DNA of 6,491 nucleotides from Flavobacteriales bacterium UBA7519 (GTDB lineage Bacteria > Bacteroidota > Bacteroidia > Flavobacteriales > Weeksellaceae): contig DLND01000045.1 in the NCBI GenBank assembly GCA_002476905.1, positions 22,438 through 28,928 of the forward strand. Reading direction: 5' to 3'. The position numbers and the translations under genes are program-made. Of this stretch, positions 5,784-6,491 are shown one piece after another (position 1 is the first letter of the stretch; the number at the start of each line of letters is the position of its first letter). The notes below the pieces were generated by a model. The model ran no database searches, was not told the origin of the DNA, and saw only the letters and a program-made list of their open reading frames with translations.

Positions 5784-5897
5784 TTTTTAAGGTCTATATA
5801 CAATTTCAATGTACATAATTCACGTACTTGAAATTATTGTAAATTTAATATTAATTTTAAGTTAACAAATAGAAATTTACGAAATAGACCTTAAAAA
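5784..5897. repeat. 14-bp inverted repeat enclosing two smaller inverted repeats
   Basis: TTTTTAAGGTCTAT (5784-5797) and its perfect reverse complement (5884-5897) enclose 86 bases. Inside are two further arms: AATTTCAA/TTGAAATT (5802-5809 with 5828-5835) extended inward by GTAC/GTAC (5811-5814 with 5824-5827) after a one-base bulge, and the perfect GTAAATTT/AAATTTAC (5839-5846 with 5873-5880). As RNA or extruded DNA this could form a three-way junction filling most of the gap between the receptor gene and the sorting-domain gene. No target-site duplication is evident outside the outer arms apart from the self-complementary TTAA within them. Confidence 0.7.
5840..5869 (-). promoter_or_regulatory. 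Probable promoter of the sorting-domain protein gene
   Basis: On the minus strand TTTG (5869-5866) is followed after 18 bases by TAAATTTA (5847-5840), which matches TAnnTTTG at all but the last base. Transcription would begin at about 5832-5836, leaving a leader of roughly 60 bases that starts at the 5802-5835 hairpin. The pair lies within the second inner inverted repeat, so if the DNA or RNA structure there is real it may affect promoter use. AT-richness makes chance matches likely. Confidence 0.4.
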
Positions 5898-5930
5898 CTC
5901 ACAACTAATTGATTATCAAATCAAATATTT

Positions 5931-6491
5931 TTATTTTAACTTCAAAGAAACCCCAAAAAGGAAGTTAATTCCGGCTTGCGCGAAATAATATGGTCCACTA
6001 AAACCGTTGTTGACATACTTAGTATCTGTGAAATTATTTAACAAGAACCTCAAAGTCACATCTTGTTTCTGAAAAGGCAACTTGTATGACATATTAAAAT
6101 CTGGAACTAAGTAATCCTTTAATTGATTATCAGCAGTTTCTAAATTATCCAAATATTGTTTTCCCACATATTGCGCAGTAACACCAAGATTGAAATTTTT
6201 GAATGGCGAGTAAACCACATTTCCGTTCGCAATGATGTTAGGCGAAAAAGAGATATCAGAATCTTTCAAAACAACATCTGTATTGTTTTGAACCGAGTTG
6301 ATTTCCTTAATCTTATTCTGACTCAAAGATAAATTAGCTCCTAATTGAATTTTATCAGAAAGTCTGCTTTGGGCAGAAAGTTCAATTCCTAATCTATAAC
6401 TTTTGTCCACATTCTGACGAATGAATTCACCAACATTGTTGATTCTACCTGACAAAACCAACTGATTTTGGTAATCCATATAATACGCATT
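5931..6491 (-). CDS. TonB-dependent outer-membrane receptor, C-terminal part
   Basis: Only the last 186 residues are in the window; the frame is open to the right edge (four codons, Asn-Ala-Tyr-Tyr, precede the first visible Met), so this Met is internal. The sequence is a run of amphipathic beta strands of an outer-membrane barrel: NQLVLSGRINNVGEFIRQN, SYRLGIELSAQSRLSDKIQ, GANLSLSQNKI, FNLGVTAQYVGKQYLDN, PDFNMSYKLPF, DVTLRFLLNNFTDTKYVNN and a closing AQAGINFLFGVSLKLK. NFTDTKY is the hallmark close of TonB-dependent receptors of the siderophore/vitamin-uptake class, and the 'NVDKSYRLGIEL' strand is common in the Bacteroidota version. The receptor would import a large ligand (iron chelate or similar) with energy from TonB. 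The plug domain, TonB box and ligand clues are outside the window. No convincing terminator follows; transcription may run on into the sorting-domain gene. Confidence 0.9.
   Translation of the reverse strand, partial: NAYYMDYQNQLVLSGRINNVGEFIRQNVDKSYRLGIELSAQSRLSDKIQLGANLSLSQNKIKEINSVQNNTDVVLKDSDISFSPNIIANGNVVYSPFKNFNLGVTAQYVGKQYLDNLETADNQLKDYLVPDFNMSYKLPFQKQDVTLRFLLNNFTDTKYVNNGFSGPYYFAQAGINFLFGVSLKLK

Noticed and set aside
5784..5897. Complete insertion sequence.
   Set aside because: Only 86 bases lie between the arms, there is no transposase frame, and no clear direct target duplication flanks the repeat; kept only as a possible small element.
1..6491. A new defence, toxin-antitoxin, biosynthetic or mobile system spanning several genes.
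   Set aside because: Each gene fits a common family, the operons are short and separated by terminators, and no phage, transposon, CRISPR or toxin features were seen.

Overview
The window looks like chromosomal DNA from a member of the Bacteroidota, most likely Flavobacteriia and close to Chryseobacterium/Weeksellaceae. The basis is the low G+C content with very AT-rich gaps, a secreted protein with a type IX secretion sorting domain, a SusC/siderophore-style TonB-dependent receptor end, a CCDC81-type HU protein, and -33/-7 promoter-like boxes (TTTG / TAnnTTTG) in place of E. coli-type promoters. The assignment is by family resemblance; no database search was run. All eight genes lie on the minus strand, so transcription runs from the right edge to the left edge.

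From right to left (transcription order): (1) 6491-5931, the C-terminal barrel end of a TonB-dependent outer-membrane receptor, cut by the window edge; (2) a 156-bp gap with nested inverted repeats and a probable promoter; (3) 5774-5106, a small secreted protein with a type IX sorting domain, followed by a clear intrinsic terminator; (4) 5012-4335, a membrane-anchored protein with CCDC81-like HU domains, overlapping by 29 bp (5) 4363-3845, a hotdog acyl-CoA thioesterase, with a strong terminator behind the pair; (6) 3721-2789, a D-2-hydroxyacid dehydrogenase of the phosphoglycerate-dehydrogenase type, preceded by a short direct repeat; (7) 2686-1427, a lipoprotein serine hydrolase of the class C beta-lactamase/PBP fold; (8) 1224-706, an ECF sigma factor with a hairpin in its leader, overlapping by about 41 bp (9) 746-18, a single-pass membrane protein in the anti-sigma position.

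The genes form several short units rather than one pathway. The clearest pairs are sigma factor plus membrane partner (envelope signalling) and HU-like protein plus thioesterase (an overlapping operon of uncertain joint purpose). The receptor, sorting-domain protein, lipoprotein hydrolase and anti-sigma-like protein all act at the envelope.

I found no mobile element with a transposase, CRISPR array, tRNA or rRNA, and no convincing new defence or biosynthetic system. The parts most worth a second look are non-coding or architectural: the nested inverted repeats at 5784-5897, the hairpin ahead of the sigma factor, a promoter box touching the start of the HU-like gene (possible leaderless mRNA), and an HU-type envelope protein that lacks the SPOR domain expected from its relatives.
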